The position numbers were made by a program, and so were the translations under genes. The notes under the pieces were generated by a model. The model had not been told where the DNA came from. It ran no database searches and saw only the letters and a list, made by a program, of their open reading frames with translations. Below, one piece after another: positions 8,761-16,122 of a DNA stretch of 64,000 nt. Source of the stretch: JADLAT01 sp964348795 (GTDB lineage: Bacteria > Pseudomonadota > Alphaproteobacteria > Micavibrionales > Micavibrionaceae); NCBI GenBank assembly GCA_964348795.1, contig CAYGDY010000005.1, positions 1-64,000 on the forward strand, given 5' to 3'. The first letter of the stretch is position 1, and every line of letters starts with the position of its first letter.

Positions 8761-8847
8761 CGTCATCGCGAGCCGCTTCAAGCGGCGTGGCGATCCAGAA
8801 AAGAACTGGATTGCTTCGTCAGCCATGAAGGCTTCCTCGCAATGACG
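8761..8847. repeat. Family A palindromic repeat, copy 3
   Basis: CGTCATCGCGAGC to CTCGCAATGACG, with a CCGCTTCAAGCGG hairpin on the left, GATCCAGAAAAGAACTGGATTG in the centre and CGTCAGCCATGAAGGCTTC on the right. Lies downstream of lysA. Confidence 0.8.
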
Positions 8848-8875
8848 AGTGAGGCTTGGCGGTGGGTTTTTTATA

Positions 8876-8901
8876 GATCCCGTTTTTCAACGGGATGACA
8901 G
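8876..8901. repeat. Family C repeat fragment
   Basis: GATCCCGTTTTTCAACGGGATGACAG, the GGATCCCGT...CGGGATGACG outer hairpin of family C without its middle. It lies just after the lysA stop and resembles a terminator stem without a clear U-run. Confidence 0.55.
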
Positions 8902-8921
8902 TGTGTTTGAAGAGTGTACGG

Positions 8922-10190
8922 TTACAGCCATTCCGGCATGGCTTCCGGCCCGAGAAGGTCTTCATAGGTCTGGCGGGGACGGATGAGGGCGTGCCTCGCC
9001 CCGTCCACAAGAATCTCCGGCGGCATGGGGCGGGTGTTGTAATTGGAGGCCATGGAAAACCCGTACGCACCGGCAGACTGGATGACGAGCAGGTCTCCGG
9101 CATTCATGGCGGGCAGGGCGCGGTCCGTGGAAAAGGTATCGCCTGTCTCGCAGACGGGCCCTACCACGTCATAGGGGTGCACGGGGTTTCCGGTTTTCAG
9201 GACAGGCGCAATGCCGTGATAGGCCTCGTACAGTGTCGGGCGGATCAGGTCGTTCATGGCTGAATCAATCACCAGAAAACGGCGGTCTTGCGTCTCCTTG
9301 ACATACAGCACTTGGGAGAGCAACACCCCCGCATTGCCGACAAGGTAGCGGCCAGGCTCCATGATGATTTCCGTGTCCAGCGGCAGGATGATATCGCGCA
9401 CCCACTGCGCATAAGCGCTCAAGTTCAGAAGCGTTTCGTCCTTGTAGACGATGGGGAATCCCCCGCCAATATCAAGGCGGGTGATGGTATGGCCTTGTGC
9501 GCGGAGTTCCGCCACCAGCACGGGGAGCTTTTCAAAGGCCTGCTTGAACGCCTCCACCGTAAAGACCTGTGAACCGATATGCATCGAAAGGCCCACGGCC
9601 CTGATATGGCTCATGGACTGGCTTTGTGTGAAGCCTGTAAAAATCATCTCGCGGGAGAGGCCGAATTTATCGCGCTTGCGCCCCGTGGAGATTTTATGGT
9701 GCCCCCCGCCCGTAACATCGGGGTTGAGGCGGAAGACGACATGGGCGGGGATGTTCAGGCTTTGCGCAATCTGCTGGATATGGGCCAGCTCCGGCAGGGA
9801 TTCCACGTTGAATTGATGAATTCCGGCCTTGAGGGCTGTGGTGATTTCCGAGGCCTGTTTCCCCACGCCGGTCGAGACGATGCGCGCCGGATCAAAGCCT
9901 GCCTTAAGCCCGCGCCGGAGCTCCCCTTCGGAGACGATCTCAAGGCCGCTCCCGAGCGTTTTCAAGAGGCGCAAAATGGCGGTGTTGCTGTTGGCCTTGC
10001 AGGCGAAGCACAGCAGGGGCTGGCGCTGGGGCGGCAGAGCTGTACGCATGGCGCCCGCCAGCGCCTCGTATTGCGTGCGGATGCTGGACGCAGAATAGAT
10101 ATAGGCTGGCGTGCCGTATGTCTCCGCCAGCGTGGTCAGCGGCACGGACTCAGCGTGCAGGACACCGTTTTGATAGTGAAAGGCGGACAT
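8922..10190 (-). CDS. lysA: Diaminopimelate decarboxylase
   Basis: PLP enzyme of 422 residues, fold type III, catalysing the last step of lysine synthesis (meso-diaminopimelate to lysine, releasing CO2). The Schiff-base lysine is K65 in CFACKANSN. The HIGSQ and GGGFP phosphate-binding stretches and the GPVCETGD motif carrying the active-site cysteine at the dimer interface are present. The ATG at 10190 is preferred to an upstream ATG adding 45 residues, because it has AAAGGA in front and the longer form would overlap the whole small lipoprotein gene in another frame. The upstream neighbour is lptM, as in many proteobacteria, but argH is not there. Confidence 0.95.
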   Translation of the reverse strand: MSAFHYQNGVLHAESVPLTTLAETYGTPAYIYSASSIRTQYEALAGAMRTALPPQRQPLLCFACKANSNTAILRLLKTLGSGLEIVSEGELRRGLKAGFDPARIVSTGVGKQASEITTALKAGIHQFNVESLPELAHIQQIAQSLNIPAHVVFRLNPDVTGGGHHKISTGRKRDKFGLSREMIFTGFTQSQSMSHIRAVGLSMHIGSQVFTVEAFKQAFEKLPVLVAELRAQGHTITRLDIGGGFPIVYKDETLLNLSAYAQWVRDIILPLDTEIIMEPGRYLVGNAGVLLSQVLYVKETQDRRFLVIDSAMNDLIRPTLYEAYHGIAPVLKTGNPVHPYDVVGPVCETGDTFSTDRALPAMNAGDLLVIQSAGAYGFSMASNYNTRPMPPEILVDGARHALIRPRQTYEDLLGPEAMPEWL

Positions 10191-10212
10191 GGGGGCAATC
10201 CTTTTTGATGGT

Positions 10213-10362
10213 TCAGGGGTAAGGTCTGGGGTCTGTGTGGATATCGGGGTAGGTGCGCGGAAAATCATCCGCTCTGGACGTGTCCGGAGAAGCAACCTGC
10301 CCGGGCTTGATCCCGCAGGCGCCAAGGCCCAGCGCGAGGAGTATCAAAAGGCTGTGTTTCAT
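10213..10362 (-). CDS. lptM: LptM-like small lipoprotein (YifL family)
   Basis: A 49-residue ORF. The N-terminus MKHSLLILLALGLGAC is a lipoprotein signal with the lipobox LGAC, lipidated cysteine at residue 16, followed by GIKPG, which recalls the CGLKGP start of mature LptM. LptM is an outer-membrane lipoprotein that assists LptD maturation. AGAGGAG lies 9 bases before the ATG, and the stop is 22 bases before the lysA ATG, matching the widespread lptM-lysA pairing. The C-terminal half is short and Pro/Asp-rich. Assignment rests on size, lipobox and neighbour rather than on long similarity. Confidence 0.75.
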   Translation of the reverse strand: MKHSLLILLALGLGACGIKPGQVASPDTSRADDFPRTYPDIHTDPRPYP

Positions 10363-10481
10363 GAGTTTGGGCTCCTCTTTTCGGGTATTGTGAATAGCAC
10401 AATATACCTCCCCCCTCCGCTGTTTGAAAGCTTGAAAATTTAGGGCGTTGGTAACGCTTCATAGACACGTTACCAGAGCTT

Positions 10482-10976
10482 TTAGTTGAGATCGCGGAAG
10501 AGCTGATCGGTGCCGAAATAGCAGTTCTTTGTCGCCTGAAGTACCGGTTGAGCGCGACTTTCATCATTCATGACGTTTGGGACGTTCCGTATTTTGCTAT
10601 AGGAGGTAGCCTCCATATCCAAACTAGCGGCCATGTTGTCTATAACATGGTTGGTTACACTTCTGAGTGCGAATTTTTGCCCATGGGTTCTTGTTATCTG
10701 GTTGACCGTTCCTAACAGTTTATCGCACGGTATTTCAATGGTTGCGTCGACAATTTTTTTCGTGATCGTCTCTTGCCCTACAAAACGAAATTTTTGTTTC
10801 AGGTCGATAGGTTTTACGCCTGTCGCTGGAGGACTTTTTTCGTCGGCAAAGGGACCTTGGGCCATAATTCTATTTATCGCCAGTTGGTTGCTCGGCGGCG
10901 GTTCGTCGTCACACCCTGCTGTCGTAATTGCGGCAACAAATGTAAGCATTAGAGCGTGTTGAGGTTTTATGTTCAT
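10482..10976 (-). CDS. Putative lipoprotein, unknown function
   Basis: A 164-residue protein. The first 20 residues form a signal sequence ending TTAGC, an imperfect lipobox, followed by an acidic Pro-rich linker (DDEPPPSN), so an exported lipoprotein is likely. The rest is polar, with two further cysteines (in EIPCDK and KNCYFG) that could pair in the periplasm. The ATG at 10976 has AAGGA 9 bases upstream and is better than the in-frame TTG three codons earlier. Codon use is more AT-rich than in the flanking genes. No family recognised. Confidence 0.6.
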   Translation of the reverse strand: MNIKPQHALMLTFVAAITTAGCDDEPPPSNQLAINRIMAQGPFADEKSPPATGVKPIDLKQKFRFVGQETITKKIVDATIEIPCDKLLGTVNQITRTHGQKFALRSVTNHVIDNMAASLDMEATSYSKIRNVPNVMNDESRAQPVLQATKNCYFGTDQLFRDLN

Positions 10977-11156
10977 GATGGACAATCCTTATTCTCAGAA
11001 AGGTGATATATTGCGCATTATTGATCATAGTTTTTTGTATTATGCAATAACATATTTAAAGTGAATGTTTCGGGGCGAGCGCACTCTGGACCATTTCAAA
11101 AAAAACTGTACACTTTCTTTCTGTATGACATTCTTTTTTAACATTTCAAAGACATA

Positions 11157-12461
11157 ATGGAAACTATGCCCGAACATCCCCCCAGCCATGACGATATCGA
11201 ACGCTTTACGCAGGATCAGCTCGATGCGCTGGTGGGGCTTCACAACCGGTTTTTGGAGGGCCGGCTGGGCGGACGGCGGGCCACAGTCCGGACGGTCAAT
11301 CTGTCAGGTTTGTCGCTCAAGGGGCGGGACTTGCGGCAGTCCAGTTTTATGGGCTGTGTGATGACGGATATGGACCTGTCCAGCGCAAATTTTCAGGAAG
11401 CGGCCCTGTATGCCTGTGATCTCAGCCATTCTAACCTGAACAAGACCTGCTTTGTGCGGGCGGATTTGCGCGGGGCGCGGATCGAAAATGCCAGCCTACA
11501 GGGGGCCGATCTGGAACGGGCGGACTTGCGCGTGGGGGGCTTGTCGGATGGCGGCACATACGATAGCGGGCAGGCGGTGAATTTTCGGGGGGCGAATTTG
11601 AGCGGGGCGAAGCTGGCCGGCTCTATCGCCTCCAAGGCGGATTTTTCGGATGCGAATCTGGCGGGCGCGAATATGGCCAAGGCCGATTTGCGCGGCGCCC
11701 AGATGGAGGGCGCGGATTTATCGGGTGCAGAAATCGGTGGCGCGCAGTTGAGCGGCGCGAACCTGAAATCGGCGATATTGACGGGCATTGCCGTGGCGGA
11801 TTTCCTGTCCAGCAATGTGGATCTAAGCCAAGCGATTACGGATGACAATGTCGGCGTATCGGTTTCGGATTTGTCGGAGCCCTTGCCGCAATTGATCGAA
11901 CATCACAAAAGCTGGGTCCAGAGCGCGGGTCAGAGCGGGAAACAGCTTGATCTCAGCGCGGTGGATATGCGGGCGCTGAAATCTCTGAAGATGGAAAAGC
12001 TCACGGCGATTCGGGCGGTGGGGGCCAAATTCCTCGGGATGAACCTGTATAAGATCGAACTGCAAAGTGCGGTGCTGGATGAATCCGATTTCCGCAATTG
12101 CGATATGGAGGGGGCCGATGTGCGCGGGGCGAGTTTCAAGCGGGCCAATTTTTCGCAAGGGCGTTTGAAGGGGATCAACGGCGCACCGCTGATGTTCGGC
12201 AGTTCTGCGGGCGCAAAGCGCTTTAGTCCGTGTGATTTTGAAGGGGCCAAGCTTCGCTATGCGGATCTGTCGGGGGCCCAGCTGAAAAGCGCGGTCTTCA
12301 AGGGCGCAGATCTGAGCTATGCGGATTTGTCCGGCGCGGACCTGCGTGATGCGGATTTTACGAACGCACGGCTGGAAGGGGCGAATATGGAGGGTGCTCA
12401 GACGGAAGGGGCTATCATGCCTGTAACCCGTACCCGTGTATTTAAAATACCAGTGGGGTGA
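11157..12461 (+). CDS. Pentapeptide-repeat protein
   Basis: A 434-residue protein. After a helical N-terminus (1-40), A(D/N)LxG pentapeptides run from about 47 to 140, 150 to 215 and 255 to 420, for example ADLRGA, ANLAGA, ADLSGA and ADLRDA, which predicts right-handed quadrilateral beta-helices. A non-repeat insert at about 225-255 (DLSEPLPQLIEHHKSW) separates the blocks. Some members of this fold mimic DNA (Qnr/MfpA), others are structural; nothing here decides. The start has AAAGA 7 bases upstream, and a second ATG lies three codons in. It appears to be transcribed alone. Confidence 0.85.
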   Translation: METMPEHPPSHDDIERFTQDQLDALVGLHNRFLEGRLGGRRATVRTVNLSGLSLKGRDLRQSSFMGCVMTDMDLSSANFQEAALYACDLSHSNLNKTCFVRADLRGARIENASLQGADLERADLRVGGLSDGGTYDSGQAVNFRGANLSGAKLAGSIASKADFSDANLAGANMAKADLRGAQMEGADLSGAEIGGAQLSGANLKSAILTGIAVADFLSSNVDLSQAITDDNVGVSVSDLSEPLPQLIEHHKSWVQSAGQSGKQLDLSAVDMRALKSLKMEKLTAIRAVGAKFLGMNLYKIELQSAVLDESDFRNCDMEGADVRGASFKRANFSQGRLKGINGAPLMFGSSAGAKRFSPCDFEGAKLRYADLSGAQLKSAVFKGADLSYADLSGADLRDADFTNARLEGANMEGAQTEGAIMPVTRTRVFKIPVG

Positions 12462-12470
12462 ATGTTTTGT

Positions 12471-12549
12471 CGTCATCGCGAGGCTACGTATGTAGCCGTG
12501 GCGATCCAGATAAAAGAACTGGATTGCTTCGCATGCGCTCGCAATGACG
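12471..12549. repeat. Family A palindromic repeat, copy 4
   Basis: CGTCATCGCGAGG to GCTCGCAATGACG with a GGCTACGTATGTAGCC hairpin on the left. Lies between the convergent pentapeptide-repeat and etfA genes. Confidence 0.8.
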
Positions 12550-12560
12550 GGCTTGAAGGT

Positions 12561-13490
12561 CTACGCCTTCCCCGTCCATTCCGGAACGGCTTGGAACAGG
12601 TCCGCGACAAGGCCGTAATCGGCAACCTGAAAGATCGGCGCGTCAGGGTCCTTGTTAATCGCCACGATGACTTTGGAGTCCTTCATGCCCGCCAGATGCT
12701 GGATCGCGCCGGAGATCCCGACTGCGATGTAAAGATCCGGCGCAACGACCTTACCCGTTTGCCCGACTTGGCAATCATTGGGTACAAACCCCGCATCCAC
12801 GGCGGCACGAGAGGCCCCGACAGCGGCTCCGAGCTTGTCGGCCAGCGCCTCGATGATTGAGAAATTCTCCTTCGAGCCTACGCCGCGCCCGCCGGAGACT
12901 ACGATTTTGGCCGCCGTGAGTTCGGGGCGTTCAGAGAGTGCGGCTTCTGTGGAAAGATAACGGGACAGGCCGCTCTCGCCCTTGTCTGCGATCGTTTCAA
13001 TCGGCGCATTGCCGCCTGTGGCGGGGGCGGGGTCAAAGTTTGTACCCCGCACGGTGAGGCAGATGACGGGATCCGAGGATTGCACGGTGGCAATCGCATT
13101 GCCGGCATAGACAGGGCGTTCAAAAGTTCGAGCGTCAATCACTTTTGAAATATCGGAAATCTGCTGTACGTCCAGCAAGGCCGCCGCGCGAGGCAGGATA
13201 TTTTTGCCATATGTGCCGGACGGCGTGAGGAGATGGGTATAGTGTTTCCCAAGCTCGGCTAGCAGGGGCGCGATATTTTCCGCCAGCCCGTGCGCCAGAG
13301 CAGGGGAATTTGCGTGCAGAACCTTTGTTACGGCGGGAATTTGGCTCGCTTGCGTGGCGACAGCGTGGGCGTTATGCCCCGCGACAAGGACGTGTATCTC
13401 CCCGCCAATGGCAAGGGCGGCCCCGATAGTGTTCAGGGTCGAGGGCTTGAGGCCTGTGTTGTCATGTTCGGCGAGGATAAGGAGGGTCAT
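12561..13490 (-). CDS. etfA: Electron transfer flavoprotein alpha subunit
   Basis: A 309-residue ETF alpha chain. It carries the FAD and, with EtfB, passes electrons from acyl-CoA and related dehydrogenases to ETF:quinone oxidoreductase. The C-terminal FAD domain shows VSGGRGVGSKENF, QVGQTGKVVAPDLYIAVG and GISGAIQHLAGM, all standard. AAGGAAG precedes the ATG. etfB lies upstream on the same strand, but the two are separated by about 180 bases holding family B and A repeats, unlike the usual tight etfBA pair. Confidence 0.96.
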   Translation of the reverse strand: MTLLILAEHDNTGLKPSTLNTIGAALAIGGEIHVLVAGHNAHAVATQASQIPAVTKVLHANSPALAHGLAENIAPLLAELGKHYTHLLTPSGTYGKNILPRAAALLDVQQISDISKVIDARTFERPVYAGNAIATVQSSDPVICLTVRGTNFDPAPATGGNAPIETIADKGESGLSRYLSTEAALSERPELTAAKIVVSGGRGVGSKENFSIIEALADKLGAAVGASRAAVDAGFVPNDCQVGQTGKVVAPDLYIAVGISGAIQHLAGMKDSKVIVAINKDPDAPIFQVADYGLVADLFQAVPEWTGKA

Positions 13491-13549
13491 GCGTTTCTTC
13501 CTTGTATTATAATGTTTTTAAACCACCAAGGCACAAAGTTTTCTCTGTT

Positions 13550-13618
13550 GTCATTCTGAGTGAAGCGAAGAATCCCGCAAACCATAGAAAGAGATCCTTT
13601 ACTGCGTTCAGGATGACA
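13550..13618. repeat. Family B palindromic repeat, copy 3
   Basis: GTCATTCTGAGTGAAGCGAAG at one end and TGCGTTCAGGATGACA at the other. Placed between etfB and etfA. Confidence 0.75.
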
Positions 13619-13623
13619 GAAAA

Positions 13624-13657
13624 AAGACTGGATTGCTTCGCTTTGCTCGCAATGACG
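13624..13657. repeat. Family A half repeat
   Basis: Right half of family A only (ACTGGATTGCTTCGCT ... GCTCGCAATGACG), directly joined to the family B copy. This suggests truncation or nested insertion. Confidence 0.65.
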
Positions 13658-13669
13658 ATTTTATTCATC

Positions 13670-14434
13670 CTAAATCACCTTCGCTTCGTGTTTGAGTTTA
13701 TCGATGAGTTCGTCAATGGAGGACACTTTCCCGCCGCCCTTGCGCACAGGGGGTTCCTTTACGGAGAGGAGCTTCAATCGCGGGGTGTAGTCCAATCCTA
13801 GCGCGGAAGGCTCCAGAATCTCAAGCGGCTTTGATTTGGCCTTCATAATATCGGGGAGCTTGGCATAGCGGGGCTCGTTCAGGCGCAAATCCGTGGTCAC
13901 AATGGCCGGTAAATTGAGGGAGAGCGTTTCCAGCCCGCCATCGACCTCCCGCGTGACCGTGGCGGTGGTCCCTTCAACGACAAGTTTCGAGGCAAACGTC
14001 CCTTGCGCCCAGCCGAGCAAGGCGGAGAGCATTTGTCCCGTCTGGTTGGAATCATCGTCGATGGATTGCTTGCCCATCAGGATCAGGTCCGGCTTTTCGC
14101 GCTCTGCGATGATTTTGAGGGTCTTGGCGACCATGAGCGGCTCCACCCCGCCCAGATCAATCGGCAGGTCTGTTTTGATTAAGACCCCGCGATCGGCCCC
14201 CAGTGCCATGGCGGTGCGGAGCTGTTCCTGCGCCCTTTCAGGGCCGATGGTGACCACGATGATTTCCGTGGCCTTGCCGGATTCCTTCAGGCGCACGGCT
14301 TCCTCCACCGCGATTTCATCGAACGGATTGATCGACATTTTGACGTTGGACAGATCCACGCCCGTTTGATCGGCTTTGACGCGGAGTTTCACGTTATAAT
14401 CAAGGGCGCGCTTGAGGGGGACAAGGATTTTCAT
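13670..14434 (-). CDS. etfB: Electron transfer flavoprotein beta subunit
   Basis: ETF beta chain of 254 residues, the AMP-binding partner of EtfA. It begins MKILVPLKRALDYNVKLRV. ALGADRGVLI and the LMGKQSIDDDSNQTGQ stretch typical of EtfB are present, with the recognition-loop region near LNEPRYAKLPDIMKAKSKP. The ATG at 14434 gives the normal N-terminus; an upstream ATG would add 22 untypical residues. In many alphaproteobacteria a cobalamin adenosyltransferase gene lies between the HIG1 gene and etfB; the 253 bases here are too few to hold it. Confidence 0.95.
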   Translation of the reverse strand: MKILVPLKRALDYNVKLRVKADQTGVDLSNVKMSINPFDEIAVEEAVRLKESGKATEIIVVTIGPERAQEQLRTAMALGADRGVLIKTDLPIDLGGVEPLMVAKTLKIIAEREKPDLILMGKQSIDDDSNQTGQMLSALLGWAQGTFASKLVVEGTTATVTREVDGGLETLSLNLPAIVTTDLRLNEPRYAKLPDIMKAKSKPLEILEPSALGLDYTPRLKLLSVKEPPVRKGGGKVSSIDELIDKLKHEAKVI

Positions 14435-14687
14435 GGGATTTTCTAAGGGCTGTTGTTTGACACTGGAATCGTTTTTAGCACAGAGTTTGAAGAAAAACAA
14501 ACGCTCCCCCTGTGTCTCACATGAGAAAGCGCTCTACGAAAACATTTCCTGCAATATTACCATGTCCATTCTTCATCATCAAAGGTGTTTGGTGTTATGT
14601 CTGTAAGGGATTCGGCCGGTGTCTTCTCAGCCACCGCAAATGCCTTTTCCCAGTTCTGGCGTGGCTTTGGTGTGGATGAGGGCATGT

Positions 14688-14891
14688 TTAATGCCCCGAA
14701 GACAGGTACGCCAAGGCAAACAGCGCAAAGGCAAGCCCCTGGAGGATCACGCGGGCGCGCATCAGTGTATTGCCGTATTTTTTGTTGAATTCCCCGCCCT
14801 TCATCATGGCGTATACGCCAAGCCCCAGCACGCCCAAAACGGCGATCATGGCAAGGAGGGTGAGGATCATCATGGTTTGGGTCATCATCAT
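14688..14891 (-). CDS. HIG1-like twin transmembrane protein
   Basis: A 67-residue protein with two membrane helices (about 5-28 and 46-64) joined by a basic loop, GGEFNKKYGNTLMRARVILQ, which matches the HIG_1_N (hypoxia-induced gene 1) family called twin transmembrane protein in alphaproteobacteria. Members are thought to associate with respiratory complexes. Three ATG codons in a row start the ORF and no Shine-Dalgarno is evident. The position upstream of etfBA is conserved in the class. Confidence 0.8.
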   Translation of the reverse strand: MMMTQTMMILTLLAMIAVLGVLGLGVYAMMKGGEFNKKYGNTLMRARVILQGLAFALFALAYLSSGH

Positions 14892-14935
14892 AAAGGGAGA
14901 GAGGGTTTGCTGTTACAGGTGTCTCCCTTTAAACA

Positions 14936-15169
14936 TCATACAGCCAGAATTTGCAAGACAGCATCCTGTTTTGGTACTTCTTTCCGAGAGACGCCTATTG
15001 TGAGGACCGCATCTTCTGCCGTGATCGGTGGAAGGCCTGCGGCTTCAAATTGCGCACTGTAGGTGCTTTCAAGGGCGCGCAGTTCCTGCGCGATGACGTC
15101 AGGCGCATCGTCTTTTTTGAAAATGATTTCGCTGTTTTTAAAAAATTCCTGATTCAGACTCTGGCTCAT
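14936..15169 (-). CDS. Small uncharacterised acidic protein
   Basis: A 77-residue ORF with GGGAG about 8 bases before its ATG. Residues 1-55 look helical and acidic, and there is no signal or membrane segment. It is the first gene after a promoter-like region with a perfect TATAAT and a 30-base palindrome, and lies 44 bases ahead of the HIG1 gene, so it may lead the HIG1-etfB transcript. Family not recognised. Confidence 0.6.
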   Translation of the reverse strand: MSQSLNQEFFKNSEIIFKKDDAPDVIAQELRALESTYSAQFEAAGLPPITAEDAVLTIGVSRKEVPKQDAVLQILAV

Positions 15170-15207
15170 GTGAAGGGGCTCCCTGTTATTTTTGATAGTA
15201 ATAGGGT

Positions 15208-15231
15208 ATTATAGTGTATAAAAAATGTCAA
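15208..15231 (-). promoter_or_regulatory. Promoter elements before the 77-residue gene
   Basis: Read on the minus strand, TTGACA (15231-15226) and TATAAT (15213-15208) are both perfect hexamers, but the 12-base spacing is too short for them to act as a pair. TATAAT may pair with a weaker TTATCT 17 bases ahead. The region is very AT-rich. Confidence 0.45.
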
Positions 15232-15261
15232 GATAATATTTTATGAAAATAAAATATTATC
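15232..15261. promoter_or_regulatory. 30-base perfect AT palindrome, operator candidate
   Basis: Arms of 13 bases (GATAATATTTTAT and its exact complement) around GAAA. It begins with GATAAT and ends with ATTATC, as Fur-type boxes do, and directly abuts the TTGACA of the promoter region upstream of the 77-residue gene. It could also be an RNA hairpin; the lack of G-C pairs in the stem makes a protein-binding site more likely. Confidence 0.5.
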
Positions 15262-15268
15262 CCCTCCT

Positions 15269-15341
15269 GTCATTGCGAGCCATAGCGAAGCAATCTAGTT
15301 TTTTCTGGACTGCCACGGCTCCTTACGGTGTCTCGCGATGA
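15269..15341. repeat. Family A palindromic repeat, copy 5
   Basis: GTCATTGCGAGCCATAGCG to TCTCGCGATGA around CAATCTAG/CTGGACTG, somewhat decayed. Lies between ubiG and the AT-rich regulatory region. Confidence 0.75.
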
Positions 15342-15359
15342 GGAGAAGGGAGGATTGCT

Positions 15360-16070
15360 TTATGCTCTCTGGTTTTTTGCACTTAAAAAATAATTCACGG
15401 CGATATCGCGTTTGGAAAGGGTGAAATCCCCTGTGCAGGGATTGAACATCAGTCCCGTGATATCAATAGGGGACAGGGCGCTGGTTCTGCACATACGGGA
15501 GAGCTCGGCAGGGGTAATGAATTTTTTCCAGCTATGTGTTCTACGCGGCACCCAGCGCAGGATATATTCCGCCGCAACAATCCCCAGTGCAAAGGATTTG
15601 GGCGTGCGGTTGAGAGTCGAGAAAATCGCAAGGCCGTTCGGATTCAAGCGGTTTGCAATGGCCTGTACGAACGTGCGGATATCCGCGACATGTTCGACAA
15701 TTTCCAGAGCCAGAACAATATCGTAGGTTTCTGTCAGGTCCTCGACTGCGCCGTGGATATAGGGGATGGACAGACCGGACTCTGCCGCATGGGATTGGGC
15801 CGTTTCAATGGCCACGGGATCGGCATCGATTCCGGTGATGTGCGCGCCTAGTCGCGTCAAAGGCTCGCACACCAAGCCGCCGCCGCATCCGACATCAAGG
15901 ATTTTCAATCCCTCCAGCGTAGCAAAATGCTTCAGGATTTGAGCCTTGATATAGCCGATCCGCACCGGATTGAGGCGGTGCAGGGGTTTGAAAGGACCGT
16001 TTTCGTCCCACCACTGCGCAGAGTCTTTGGAAAAATGTTGAATTTCTTTTAGATCGACAGTATGTATCAT
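15360..16070 (-). CDS. ubiG: 3-demethylubiquinol 3-O-methyltransferase
   Basis: A 236-residue class I SAM methyltransferase that carries out the two O-methylations of ubiquinone synthesis. SAM motif I, LDVGCGGG, is at 58-65, followed by the acidic residue in GIDADP. FSKDSAQWWDENGPFKPLH near the N-terminus and the HSWKKFITP membrane-associating region are UbiG hallmarks. The ATG at 16070 gives the family's usual start; the frame is open for 52 more codons toward lysC, but those are untypical and would overlap lysC. It is divergent from lysC, as in most alphaproteobacteria. Confidence 0.95.
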   Translation of the reverse strand: MIHTVDLKEIQHFSKDSAQWWDENGPFKPLHRLNPVRIGYIKAQILKHFATLEGLKILDVGCGGGLVCEPLTRLGAHITGIDADPVAIETAQSHAAESGLSIPYIHGAVEDLTETYDIVLALEIVEHVADIRTFVQAIANRLNPNGLAIFSTLNRTPKSFALGIVAAEYILRWVPRRTHSWKKFITPAELSRMCRTSALSPIDITGLMFNPCTGDFTLSKRDIAVNYFLSAKNQRA

Positions 16071-16122
16071 GCTTTGGATGTTACAGGCTCTTTTGGGATG
16101 AAGTCGAGGGATTTTTAAGACC

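Noticed and set aside
14435..14687. Hidden cobalamin adenosyltransferase gene
   Set aside because: The interval is too short for a roughly 190-residue enzyme and no similar stretch is visible in any frame.
14585..14788. 67-codon plus-strand ORF
   Set aside because: It is mostly antisense to the HIG1-like gene and has no ribosome site or conserved pattern.
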